Assembly (NCBI RefSeq): GCF_047663525.1
Contig: NC_092613.1
Span: 5,605,501-5,669,500, forward strand
Length of the DNA stretch: 64,000 bases
Reading direction: 5' to 3'
Source: Anas platyrhynchos
Lineage: Eukaryota > Chordata > Aves > Anseriformes > Anatidae
Both the position numbers and the translations under genes were made by a program. Below the pieces are notes generated by a model. That model was not told the DNA's origin. It ran no database searches and saw nothing but the letters and a program-made list of their open reading frames with translations. Shown here piece by piece: positions 33,844 through 45,500 of the stretch (position 1 is the stretch's first letter; each line of letters opens with the position of its first letter).

Positions 33844-34260
33844 TCGGCACCGCGGCTCCGCCACGAGCGAGCGTTGGCCGAGCGCGGCGCGCGGGGGTTT
33901 TGTTCCTGGGAGCCGCTGGCCGAGGGTGGGTGGGAGCGCGGGAGGCGGAGGGCTGGGACGGAGGCGAGATGACAACAAAAACGTCTTTATCTGGCAGCCA
34001 AAGCGCTGCCTGCGGGCTCCGCCGCGCGCACATGGCCTGCCTGCCTGCCGGAGGGCTGGCGTTTAATAACAATTCCTTCTGCTGCGGAGGCTGCTCGGGG
34101 CCCGTGTTTAAAAACAAAGCTAATTAATAATTGGAGTAAGCCCTTCCCTCGCCGCGGCCCCTGCTCCGGGAGCGTTGTGCGCCCGGGACGGTGTTTTCCA
34201 GCCACGCGTCTGCCTCGCGAGCTGGGGCTGGGCGCGTGCCGCGGGGCTCCCCGCGATGTC
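33838..34260. promoter_or_regulatory. Orphan CpG island between PRELP and FMOD
   Basis: By eye about twenty CpG occur in the first 130 bp (gagcgcggcgcgcggg and neighbours), continuing to about 34.26 kb. AT-rich motifs are embedded (ggcgtttaataac; ctaattaataattgg near 34120). A (CCT)n tract precedes it. No recognisable coding exon lies nearby, so it could be the promoter of an unannotated non-coding transcript or a CpG-rich enhancer of FMOD and PRELP. Confidence 0.5.
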
Positions 34261-34314
34261 CCCCGTGGGTGGGTGGCACAGCGTGGGGACATCCAGCTGC
34301 CCCCCACCCTGCTC

Positions 34315-34327
34315 AGCCCCCTGCTGG
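34315..34327 (-). promoter_or_regulatory. CTCF-type core motif next to orphan CpG island
   Basis: AGCCCCCTGCTGG matches the CTCF core (CCAGCAGGGGGC on the minus strand) at 12 of 13 positions. It lies just right of the CpG island at 33838-34260. In GC-rich DNA such matches are easier to get by chance. Confidence 0.35.
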
Positions 34328-35159
34328 GGTCTCTGTTCCTGCCTGGCAGACGGCACCCTGCGACGCAATGTGGGTTTCATTCACTGCCGGCTGGAGGTGG
34401 CTTTGATTTAAATCCCGATGAGTAATAAAGGGGAGAGAACGGAGCTGCAGTGGTGTGGGGCTGCTGGGTTTTACCTTCAGCTTCAGCCAGGTCCTGGGCT
34501 GGAAAACCGCTCTGCACGGAGAGGACGTGGCCGAGGGACCCCACTGTGGGGTCTGCGGGGGCTCGTGGAGCGCAGGGGGCCAATTCTGCTCCCAGGGGCT
34601 CGCAGGCAGGCTGGGATCTGGTGCTCAGTCACAGCCCTATGGAACAGCCCAGGGCTGAGCAGGGGACCCCACAGGCCATGGGCATCCCCATCCCAAACAC
34701 CCCTCGGGCAGATTTCGGAGGGCAGGGGCTCTTTGCCCTCCCCATGAGCCGCCCCCCTTTCCAACCAAGCCAAATCACAGGAGGGGCTGGGAAACCCAAA
34801 CTGCTCATGGAAAACGCAGCCCAAACCCCACCGGAGGCTGGCAGCCCCCCAGGAGGGGCTGATCCTGCGTTCCCACACTCTGCTGATGGTGGCCACCAGC
34901 AGCAGCTTCAAACGGCCCAAATCAGAGCCCCAAAAAAAGGTCCCACCGGCTGGATTCCCCCGTCTTGCCCTGCGCTCCCTGCACCCCTTCTCTATATTCG
35001 TTTCCAGCATGGTGGCTTCTCCCTTGCCCCAAAACTGGGGTCTTGCTGGTGCCCAGCTCCCAGGAGCAATCTGGGGCACCCAGAAACCTAAAAGCCCGCA
35101 GGTAGCAGGAAGGTAAGGCAGAAAAGGGACAAAGAGGAACCACGTTGGGACTCCGAGTT

Positions 35160-35285
35160 GTTTAAACAAAGGGTCCTGGTGGAGACACGTGTTTGCCAGC
35201 TGGAAAAGGCTCAGAATCAATAGGAAAATAATACGCTCTTTTTCAGCCTGCAGATTTACACTATTGGCTCTAAAAATAGTCAGAA
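35160..35285. promoter_or_regulatory. Candidate enhancer: two E-boxes and a perfect MEF2 site
   Basis: CACGTG at 35186-35191, CAGCTG at 35197-35202 and CTAAAAATAG at 35270-35279 (exact MEF2 consensus) lie within 95 bp of AT-rich, non-repetitive sequence between PRELP and FMOD. The combination resembles muscle-type enhancers. Function is inferred. Confidence 0.4.
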
Positions 35286-36543
35286 GTCCCCAACTCCAGC
35301 TGAACGTGGGCTGTGTTTCGTGGCTTTTTTCCCCCCTGTTACCTAATAGGTACTCAGCTGGGCACTGAGGGTTGCACAGGGGAAACTGAGGCACCAAGCG
35401 GGGCAGTTGCTTGCACAAAAGCCTTCCTGCAAAGCCAGGCACGGAAACATTTCGTGTTCCAGACTTTACCCACCGGGCTGCAACGGGCTGTGAAGCTGCT
35501 AACACAGCTCCCATTGCTGGGAAGCCCGAAAAACCTTTCGAAAATCTGGTGAGTACAAATTTTTCCCTCGGCCAAGCGACTTTGTTTGTTGAATTTTCTT
35601 CCTGCAGGAATTCCTCCCGGTGTCCAAGTCTCGAATCCACCTTCAAAGGCGCCCTGTTTGGTTTGTAAGCGGCAGCAGCAGGCTGCAGCCTCCGGCCCGT
35701 CGCACGTCTGCAGAAAAAAAACAGCAAACGAAGGGGATGGTGGAGGGGGCCCGGTGAAATACCCCTGCTCTCGTGGTTTTTTTTTGGCTCTGGGAGATGC
35801 CAGGTCCAGATGCAGCATCCCAACCATCCCCAGCCCCCCGGTGCCACCTCCCCTTGGCTCGTCCCCTCTTCCCGGCCAGCCCCGTTCCCTCCGCAGAGGT
35901 TTGCTGCAGAAATACCGCTCTGGTCTGGCGGAGGTAGGGGAGGAAATGGCTGAGCATGAAAGCAGCAGCAGGCAGAGCCAGGACCACGAGGACGGCTTGT
36001 CTCGACCACAGGGAGCACAAGGGCCGGCCGTCGAGCGGGTAAATGGGAAGGGAAGGGGGCTTCAGCACCCAGCCCCTTCCACCAACCTGGCTGTGAATCC
36101 CCTGCAGCCACCCCACAGGAGCAAACAAGGAGCAGCAGAAGGGCTAAGGATGGGGATGTGAGCAAATCTGGGGCAAAAAAGCCCGTTATAAGTGGCTGCG
36201 GGTGGTGGCTCCAGCCCCAGGGCTTTCAAGAAGGGGAATTTCGCAGCACCGGAGGCTTCTCAACCACCACCGAGCACAGGGCTGGCCCCAGACCAGGTCT
36301 GCCTTCCCTGCGTTGCAGCCTGGGGTCCTCAGGAATAAGAGCCTGAAGTGGCTTTTCAGGCGGAGGAAGATGTTTATTCCTTGTGTTATTACGGCATCAG
36401 CCACCCCATCCCAAGCCGAGCCTCCCCAGTGCTCGGTGCCGTACAAACACGGATGATTTATGGCGCGGCATTTCCTTCTGACAGCCAGTTCTTAAAAATC
36501 CCCTCAGAGAGCTAAACAAAAAATTAATTTCAGAAAGGAGGGG

Positions 36544-36561
36544 AAAAAAAAAAAAAAAAAA
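36544..36561. repeat. Poly-A run (18)
   Basis: Homopolymer following an aattaatttcagaaagg block. No element body seen. Confidence 0.9.
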
Positions 36562-39500
36562 GGGCAGGAAACCCGAGCTGCCCCTGCGGCCACTGGGTTG
36601 GATCAGCGCGTGCTTGATGCGCAACGTCAAAGCAGCCTGCCCTCGGCCAGCACCCCGTGCCTCCGTCCCCAGCACCTCCGACCCACCCTGACCGCGGGTG
36701 CTGCTGTGGGTGACCCGGGCAGTGCTGGTGTCATGGGAAGGGGCCACCAAGAAGGGACAATGGAAGCCCAGGCATCCCCCCAAAGAGATCACTGGTGGTT
36801 TGGGACCGCAGCGTGAGGGTGCTGAGCTGCTTTCCCAGGGAGCTGGAGCTCTCCCAGGGCTCCGAGCATGCCCCCCAGCCTCTCCATGGGAAGCAGGGGG
36901 TGCTGCCACCAGCACCGAGTGGCCACCAGCCTGGAGGAGCAAATTCCACGTCCCCGGGCTCGCCGTGAGCCAGGGACAGGCTCCTGCCCTGCATCCCTGC
37001 GGCGGGGGGAGCGCACAGCAGCCCCGTCACGCGAGAGCAGGAGGGCTGGGAAAGCATCCTCATGAGCCCGGGAGAAACTCTTGGCTGCAAACAAAGCTCT
37101 GGAGGTGGAAGTGAGCAAAGGGGAAAAATATGCTGCTCCGTAAGGCTCGGATCCTGCCCTCCCAGCACCGGGATGCTGCGCGCCGTGCTCCCTCCCACGG
37201 CTGCGTGCAGGGCAGGGGCAGAGCGCTCCTGCTCCGTGCCCGCAGCTCTGCCTCCAGCAAACATCTGGAGACAGCCAAAAACGCTCCAGGAGTATGGGGG
37301 GAACACATGCAAGATGCTCAACCCCCTCCTTGAATGAAGGAGCTCAGAGCTCAGCTGGGGAGGGCGCTTGGGTCACTTTGGTCACCCCGGCACGGGGACC
37401 CTGGCGCACACAAGAGAAAGAGGGTGAGAGGAGGAGGAGGCAACCAGCATCGCTTCCTCACAGCCATGCACATTCCAAATCCCTTCCTCCCCAGCACATC
37501 CTGGCCTCGCCATCCACCCCCGAGCACCTCACGCTGCTCGGAGCAAGGAGCAGAAGCCACACAGAGCAGGACGCTGCGCTTCACCAGCTCAGACGGAGAC
37601 AGATGGGGCCAGGCTGGAAAGAACAAGCTGCCCTCACTTCTGAGGGAGAAACACGGCCAAGAAAGCCAGCTGACCTCTGCCCCAACCAGGTGTTTAAAAA
37701 AATAAAGAGCGGAAAAACAAGAAATTATTCTGTTTTGAGCACAGCTGCTGGTTTGGTCATTAAATCCACGGGCAAATCTCCTCTGGAGAATGTCCTCAGC
37801 AGTTGGGTGCCCGAGCACAGGCGCTGCAGCAGCCAGGGAAGGGTTAGGGAATGGAAAACGCCTGCAAGCCTCTCACCCTCGGGGCAGGCTCCCTGTCCTG
37901 CAGCCCCTGCTGGAGCCAGCTGGAGGAATGCAAAGAGACGTGACGCTTTGGGACGAGCCAGCCTGGATGAGGACAGCCCCAGGAGCTGGTCCTGCCCAAG
38001 CCAGGGTCTGAGACAAGGACGCAAGGAGGAAGGGGATCAGCATCCCTCATCACCTGGGGAAACTGAGGCAGGAAGAAGCTCTGCTCTCACCCAGCTAGCT
38101 GCCTTTTCCTCTAGGCAACCCGCAGTACTTCCCAAGCCGTGCCAAGCTTTTATTTATGTTCCTTTTGCAGCCTTGGCACGGAGAGGCTGGCGCAAGCACG
38201 CGCACCAGCCCGGCCCCGAGGTTTGTCCCAGCCCCGGTGCCAAGCCCGCTGCCCTTGCCCTTGTTCACCCCATGGGGAGGGAGCAGCGCTTCCCCGAGGG
38301 GCTGAGACCCCACAAACTCATTGCCAGGTCACCCCCAGGGAGCCTCAGCCCCCCCCTCCCCAAATAAAAGCCAAAGCCCTGAGAGGGGCTGAGGCCGCGT
38401 GATGGGGACCAGCCTGGCATCGCGGTGCGTGGGGACCCCATCCCCACCGAGTGTCACAGATTGGTGACAGCAGGGCTGTCCCCATCCCCAGGGTGGCCAC
38501 AGCACAGCTGCCAGCTCCCCTTGCTCTGCACTGCGACCACTGAGCCCCCCCAGTACCCCCCCAGCACCTTCCTCCCCCCATCTCACAGCTCCTGGGCTAT
38601 TCTCGTGGCTGCTTTAAGCGCAGGGAGGGGATAGAGAATTCGTCAGACCTCACATTTCTCGAGGATTAAATCATCCGGCTCATTTCTCCGAGGGAGAGAA
38701 GTCCAAACCCCCTTTTTCTATTTTTTTTAATTTTTTTTTTCCCCTGCAGGGCCGAGCAGCCGCTTATTAGCTCTTGGCAGTGGGGCAGGGCGCGGGGCCA
38801 AGGGCTGCTGCACACATCAGCTCCTGGCTGCAGCGCCGGGGGGCTGGGAACTGTGGGGAAGGGTCCAGGACCCCCTCCCTCCCCAGGGGTCCTCCCAGCA
38901 CAGTCCCTGCCTGCAGGGAACCCTGTCCCCTCCTCTCCTGGGTCTCCATCCACTCAGCTCTTCCCTGAGGTCCCATCCCGCTGCCTGCTGAACAGAGGGG
39001 AAACTGAGGCACGTGCAGGATGGTGGCAGCCAGGAGGAGCAGCAGGAGCCCAGCACGGCCCCTTTGACACCCCCAAATTTTGAGGCCATAAACCCAAAAA
39101 GCCCCAGGGGAGCAATTTACCCCCCTGGGGTTAAACACTGCCTACCCAGGGACCTGCATCACCCTCCTCTGGAGCGGGGTCGTGGCACAAAGGGGTCCCC
39201 AGAGAGGCACAGGGACGAGGGCAGGTGACCGAGTGACCCCGCAGCGATGGCCTTACCCGGCCCTGACACGAGACGAGGAGCTCGCCTCGAGGTTAGGCAA
39301 CGTCTCAGCCCCAGATGCTTCAGGAGGACGTGGAAACGACTTCAGAGATGCCTTGGAAGCAGCTGGGGTGCCTGGCAGCCACCTCCTCCTGGCCCAAGGT
39401 CCCCAAGGCCACCACGGACCCCTTGCGCACTGGGGGCTTGGCACTGCCAGGAGACCTTGGGTGGGGGGAGAGGGGGGAGAAGCCCCCTTTTTGCTTTTCT

Positions 39501-42500
39501 CCTGCACCCCCACGACAGCAGGCGGCAGCGCCTGGTGTCCATTAGTGGCTGCTCTCTAGGAGCCAGTGCTTGGAGCAGCCCAGCGCACACGGCCCCGGCA
39601 CGCCAGGAGGAACAGCAGCAGCAGCAGCACCCAGGGCTGGATCCTGCCTCCCTCAGCCCCTCCGTGTCCAACCCACGTGCTGGGCACTCAGCAACCCCCC
39701 TGGCCACAGGGATGGGGGGCACAGCTCCCTGCTGTCCCCTAAATGGAGAGGGGCTGCTGCACCCCCAGCCCCATGGCAAGGCTGGTGGAGGAGCACGCAC
39801 GGCCCCAGGCCCCTCTCCAAAGCCTTTTGCTCTTGCAAAGCTCCCCAGATGGCCACATTTTTGCACCCCCAGCTGCCTTCATTCGAGATGAGCTGACCAC
39901 TCTCCAGGACAAGAGGTTGCTGCAGCCCCTGCTGGTGGCAGGGACAATGGGGACTGTGCCACGCTCCAACCACACCAACCCCAAACACGTTGGAAGGGGA
40001 AGGACGGAGGGCTCCTGGTGTCAGCTCGGTGCTGGGCAGAGCAGGAACAAGGGCGTGATTCAATGCAGCTCCCAGTGAAGCACCCTGGAAACCATGAGAG
40101 CAAATATCCTGAGCCAAACACCCAATTATCCAGGGGGACCCATCACCACAAGATGCCGCTCGGGCCGAGGGCTCTGCAGGGCTTTAAATAAATACATAAA
40201 ATAATACGTGAGGGACTGCCCGCGCGGAGGGAGGCTGGGGACAGCCAGGGTGGCAGCAACCAGCAGGGACAAAGCCCCCGACCAGCAGAAAAGCACCGGG
40301 GGCACGGAAGAAAGGAGGCACCAAGCTACGGTAGACATCTGGCCTGATTTTCTGAGGGATGCACGCCTGCCCCTGCACGGGTGGAAGCAGGGGTGGCCCT
40401 GGTGATGGCAACTGTGTGACAAAGCTCCCCGGGGGCTGCCCCAAGCCCCCGTCACCTCCCCTGTCCCATCCAGGCTTTGCCATCGTGGTGCCGCGGTGGC
40501 TGCTCGCAATGGGAACACCTGAGTCGCGTCTGGCCCCGCAGCCCTCCCTCCGTTTTGGCCTTCATCCTTCCCTCCTCCCCCTTGTCCAGTATTTTTCCTC
40601 TCCGCAGGCAGGAGCCAGCCGCCTGCTTTCCCTGCATGACTTCAGCTGCTCCAGGAGCTCGCCCGGCTCCCCAGGACGGGGGGCACAAAGTGCCAGAGCC
40701 CCCCCCCCACCGCCCCCAGGGCTCCTGGTCTGGGGGCTGCCCCCATCCCAGCAGCTGCTCCCCCAGGGTGGGCTTTGGGGGAAATAAAGGTGATAGAACC
40801 AGGAGTTATCGGGAGCTGGGGACTGAGCCCGTGCGCCCCAGGTGGGGACATTCCCACCAGGAGACCCCTTCCTCTGCACCGAGCACACGGTGGTGGCAGC
40901 CCCCAGGTCCCCAGCCCCACTCCGGTGCCTGTGCGCACGATGGGGAGGTGAAACCAGACAGCACAGAGGGGCTGGGGATGATGGATGTGGCAGCCCGATC
41001 TGGGAAGTAATCTCGGCAGCCCCATTAAATTACTGCTCGTTACGCCCGGCGCGGATTTGCCTATATTGCTTGGCACAGCGCGAGGAGAGAACCGGCCTCG
41101 TCAAAGCCCCAGAGACCCCCAGAAACTGCTCCAAATATTGCAGCTATAAATTCAGCTCCCTCCTCCAGTGGCTCAGAGCTGCCGGGGGGTTGACTCAACC
41201 TCTCTCAGCACCCTTTGTGCCAGGCCCCCGGCACGGGTCCCCCCCTGCAGCCCCTCACCCAGACACCTTCAGCCCCTGGGGTGCCCCCATCGCCCCTCCT
41301 GCTGCCTTTCCCACCTCCCTCTGTCCCACAGCCACTCGTGCAGCAGATTTGGGACTATTTGGGCAAGTTTAGGCTGTGGCATCCGGTCCTTGACCCTTTG
41401 CACGTCCCTTGCTCTCACCAGGAAACCAAAACCCATTTCTTATCCACTTTGTGCTTTTCCTTTTGTGAGCAAACGCCCCATTTTCTCCTCTCAGCCTCTT
41501 CCCAGGAACAAAGACCCCACTGTGGCTGGGTCTCTGTCTTCTCCAGGAAGCACCTGGGGAATTTTTCCCCCTTTCCAAGCCATATTCTTCCTTCCACACG
41601 CCAGCACCCATCTGACGCAGGCAGGGACCAACCCAAAAACCCAACCTCACTGCTCCCCTGCAGCAGCTGCAGCGCTCCCAGGCAAGAGTTAACTCTTCCT
41701 CGCAGCTCTGCAGCTCCCCTTGGTCAACTGCTGAGTGGGGAAACATCAGAGGCAGCATCAGATTTCCAAAAACATTCCAGGACCGGTCCTCCGGGGCCAT
41801 ATCCTCATACCCCCATCCCCTATAAAAGTTTTCCTTCCCCCCCTCGGGAAGAGCAGGGCTGTAATTAACCCTGGCTCGCCCCCAAGCTGGGTAGAGCTGG
41901 GAATCGTCCCCAGCACGGACTCATCACCCAGCCCTTCCTCTGGCCACTCATCACCCAAATATTTCAGGCCCAGTTGTGCAAAGAGCTCATTGTGCAAAGG
42001 GACGGAGCTGCCATCTGGGCAGCACAAGGGGGAGGTGAGGACGTCACCAAACCCAAAATTAGGGGCTCAGCATCTCCCACCCTAAAGGAGCCCAGGGAAG
42101 GAGCTCTGCCTTCGACTGCGGTGCTCCCCGTTTCAGGGGGCAGAGCTGAGGGTGCTTTGGCAGCAAAGCAAGCACAGGCATCAGGGGTCACCCTACAGCC
42201 CCCGTCCCCTTACTTCAGCCCCATATTTTGCCTCAAAACCAGGCAGCAGCACCGAGGGAACGAGCACAGACGGGTGCCTGGTGCCACCGCAGCCTCCAGC
42301 ACGCAGCACCCCAGGTGGAATCTCATCCCCAGAAGCATCCTGCAGCGTCTCCATTTCCCACTGAAGGCTGCACTGAGGAGTAAAAATAGCACTGAAGTGT
42401 TTTGATTGTATTGAAAAAATAATGTTTCCTTCAAGTCCAATTGAGCTTTTTTTTTTTCCTCCCCCAAACTGTTCTGTTTTACGAGAAACTTCTTATTTTC

Positions 42501-45500
42501 GTTCGTCTGTTATTTTGGAGTGGGAAAAGAAAAAAAAAAAAAGCAGAATGCGCAGCCGTTCCAGTGAAACTGAAAACCCCGCTCCTGTCCAGCTCGAGCT
42601 GCTGCTCTCCCTTTTTTGCCTTCAAGCAGAGAGCCACCGAGGCTGAGGAAAGGGCACAGCAATGCAGTGGGAGAGGCTGGCGCGACGAGGCTCCTGCCTC
42701 CCCCGGCGGTACAGGGAGTCTCATCATGAAATGTGTCGTGGTGAGCTCCCAGCTCGGTGCAGATGAACTCCAGAGGTCCTGGGAGCTGGGGTTATCCATC
42801 AGGGCTCTGCTCGAGCTCCAGGTTTGTTTTCCTGGCTTGGTGGTTTTTGCTCTGCTCCGAATCCGTTTCGGCATGGAGCCGCTCCAGTCGTTGCACAAGC
42901 TTCGAGATAAACTCCTCGCGAACCAACACTGAAAGCTGGGAGGAAAGGAGATGAAGGGAAACAGGGAATAAATCACAGCCCTGCTGGATTTTTCACCTCG
43001 CTGAGCATCTTTCATCTCCCTTTTTCTCCCAGCCATCCCCCAGCACAGCCCCAATGCCTGCTGCGCTCAGCATTCCCCCTGCAGGGGCTCCTGCCCCCAG
43101 CCACTGCCCCGAAACATCCAAGCCCAGGAGGGTTTAACCCCTTTGAGAGTGGGAGCAGGATAGGACAGGGCTGTCTGTAGCCCTCCAGCACCACCATCCA
43201 TCAGCTGGTGGATGGCAAAGCTGGTGCTGGGCTAAAGCCAGACTTTCTGGAGCTCTGCACAGACCATTTGCCAGGGCAAATCCCCCCAGGGCATTGCAGA
43301 TGCTCGTCCAGCACCAGCTGGCTCCAGGGAGCAGAGGGGCAGAGCCAGGCGTGCTCGCAGGATTTGTCAGCCAGCTCTCGGGCAGCCCTGCAGGCACCTT
43401 CTCCATCCCCATTCCTCCACCCCATCCCTCTTGTGGGGCTCCGTACCGAGCCCCCCAAACCCCAGGGACCCCAGAGCCTTCCCCTCCTAGCAGAGGGGGG
43501 CACCTGGCACCCCACCACCCTCCTGCATGGGCGAGGAGCTGCCAGCGCAGCCCGAGATCCAGGGGTTAAATCCCCCGGCTGGTGAGTCAGAAAAATCTTT
43601 GATGCAGCCAGAAGGAGCTGAGTAATTTGTGTATCTGCAGAGGTCACATTGCCTCCTCTCTTTTTACGTCTGTTACTCATGCTGCTCCTTCCCACTCTCC
43701 CTCCACAGCCTGGGCTAGCCTCTTCTCCCCCCCAAGCTTACCAGCTCTTTACTACTGTTGCTATTAATTAGCGGCATTCGTACGGCCCCGAGGAGCCCCT
43801 GGCAGCAGCTCCCAGCCCCGTTGGGTGCCGAGCAGCGATGGGTGCCAAGCGCTCGCCCCGCTGCCTTTCATCTCCCTCGCTCCTCCCTGGCTGTTCATCC
43901 CTCGCAGCCCTGCGGTCGCGTCGAGAAATTCGGAGCGGTGGAGTTCCTATAGGAGGAACCCTGCTGCCGGCTCTGGAGCTGGTTTTCTGCAAAGTCACTT
44001 AACCCCCGAGTTACGAGCCCTGGGAGGCAGAGATCTCGGCTGTGCAGCCCCCATGCCTTGGCTCAGCATCGGGGCACACACCGGGGTCCCCCAAGCTCTT
44101 GCACCCCCCCTTCTCCTGCACCCAAGCGACAAACACCAACCACGAAAGAAAAATTGGGTCCATGAAACAAATCCTTGCAAAACTGGGACCGAGCAGCTCA
44201 GAGCAATGGGGCATCTTAAAGCCTTGCATCCCTCAAGTAGCAGCTTCACTAATCCCAGGGTGCTACAAAGCACCGGGGCAGCCAGAAAGGCTTCCCTGCG
44301 TTTAATCAAATCACTTCATTAGGTTGTTTAATAAGCAAGGGAGCTCTGGGAACACCGGGGTTTCTCTGCTCTCATGCAGCATTTGGGGAAGGAATTTACG
44401 GCGCAGCTCTTAGGGCCCGATCAATCTGCTTCTAATCCTCCCTCAGCCTGCGTGTTGCAATAAAGCTCCGTGCTCCCACCGCCCTGCTTCCCCCAGGAGA
44501 TGCCTGAAGGGATGGAGATGAAGCAGGCACCCCTCAAATCCCCCCCAACACCCCCACAGCTCCATCCCAGCTGCAGGGAAGGCATTTCCCATGCGTGGAT
44601 TTTGCATTTTTGGGCTTGCGCTTTGCCCCTGCGGTTACGGATGGGGATTGTGGCACCAGGCACCATGGGCTAAGGCAGCACTGGGTCAGCTCGAGGGGCT
44701 GCTCCTCCTGCCTAGCAGAGGGGAGCACTCGAGCAGGCACCTCTCCAAGCAGAGGAGCTGCCCCCCAGAGCAGCATCCTCGACGCACTGCGGCCGTCCCC
44801 TATTCCCCTCCAGATGGATTTGCTTTGCGTTTTCCAAACTGGGCTTTTGTGTTTCCTGCAGCTTTTTTCTAACCTCTCTGATCTCTCTGGTATTTGCAAA
44901 TCCTCCCAGTTCTGCATCCTCGGAGGGTTTTGTGCATGTGCTATTTCCTCCCTCGTCCACAGCGTTCCCAGAGCCCAGTAAACACAGCGGGTCCCGGTGG
45001 GCCACCACTGGACCTGTGCTTTCCATCTTCCCTCACTCGCAGAGCTCTGAAAACCCTCAGAGGAAGCCACAAACATTTCCACAGCAAATTCAAGTCCGTG
45101 AACTCCACACATCTGCTGGCCACAGCTGGGAACCCCAACCCCAGCCCCAACCCGGTGCAGCCCGCAGCACCCTCACCCTCCTCTTCCTCACCTCCCCGTG
45201 CCTCGGCTGCTCCCCAAGGGTGAGGACTGGAAAGCTGGCTGTGATTACTGGCTGGAGGTGCAAACCTTCACTCCTCCATCCAGAACAGAGCTGCTGCCAG
45301 CGGCTCGGGGCATTTGATAACTCCCCAGCTAACGCAATCACTCGCGCTCAGTAATTACAGCTGCTGCTCGCCCCACACCTGGGAGGACCCGGGACGTGCT
45401 CGGAGGCCGGGTGTTTGCCAGCAGCACCAGCTCTGGGGCTCGCTGTGCCTTTCCTTTGAAGTGTCAGAGCTCAGCCTGACGTGCTGGCAGCTCCCACTGC

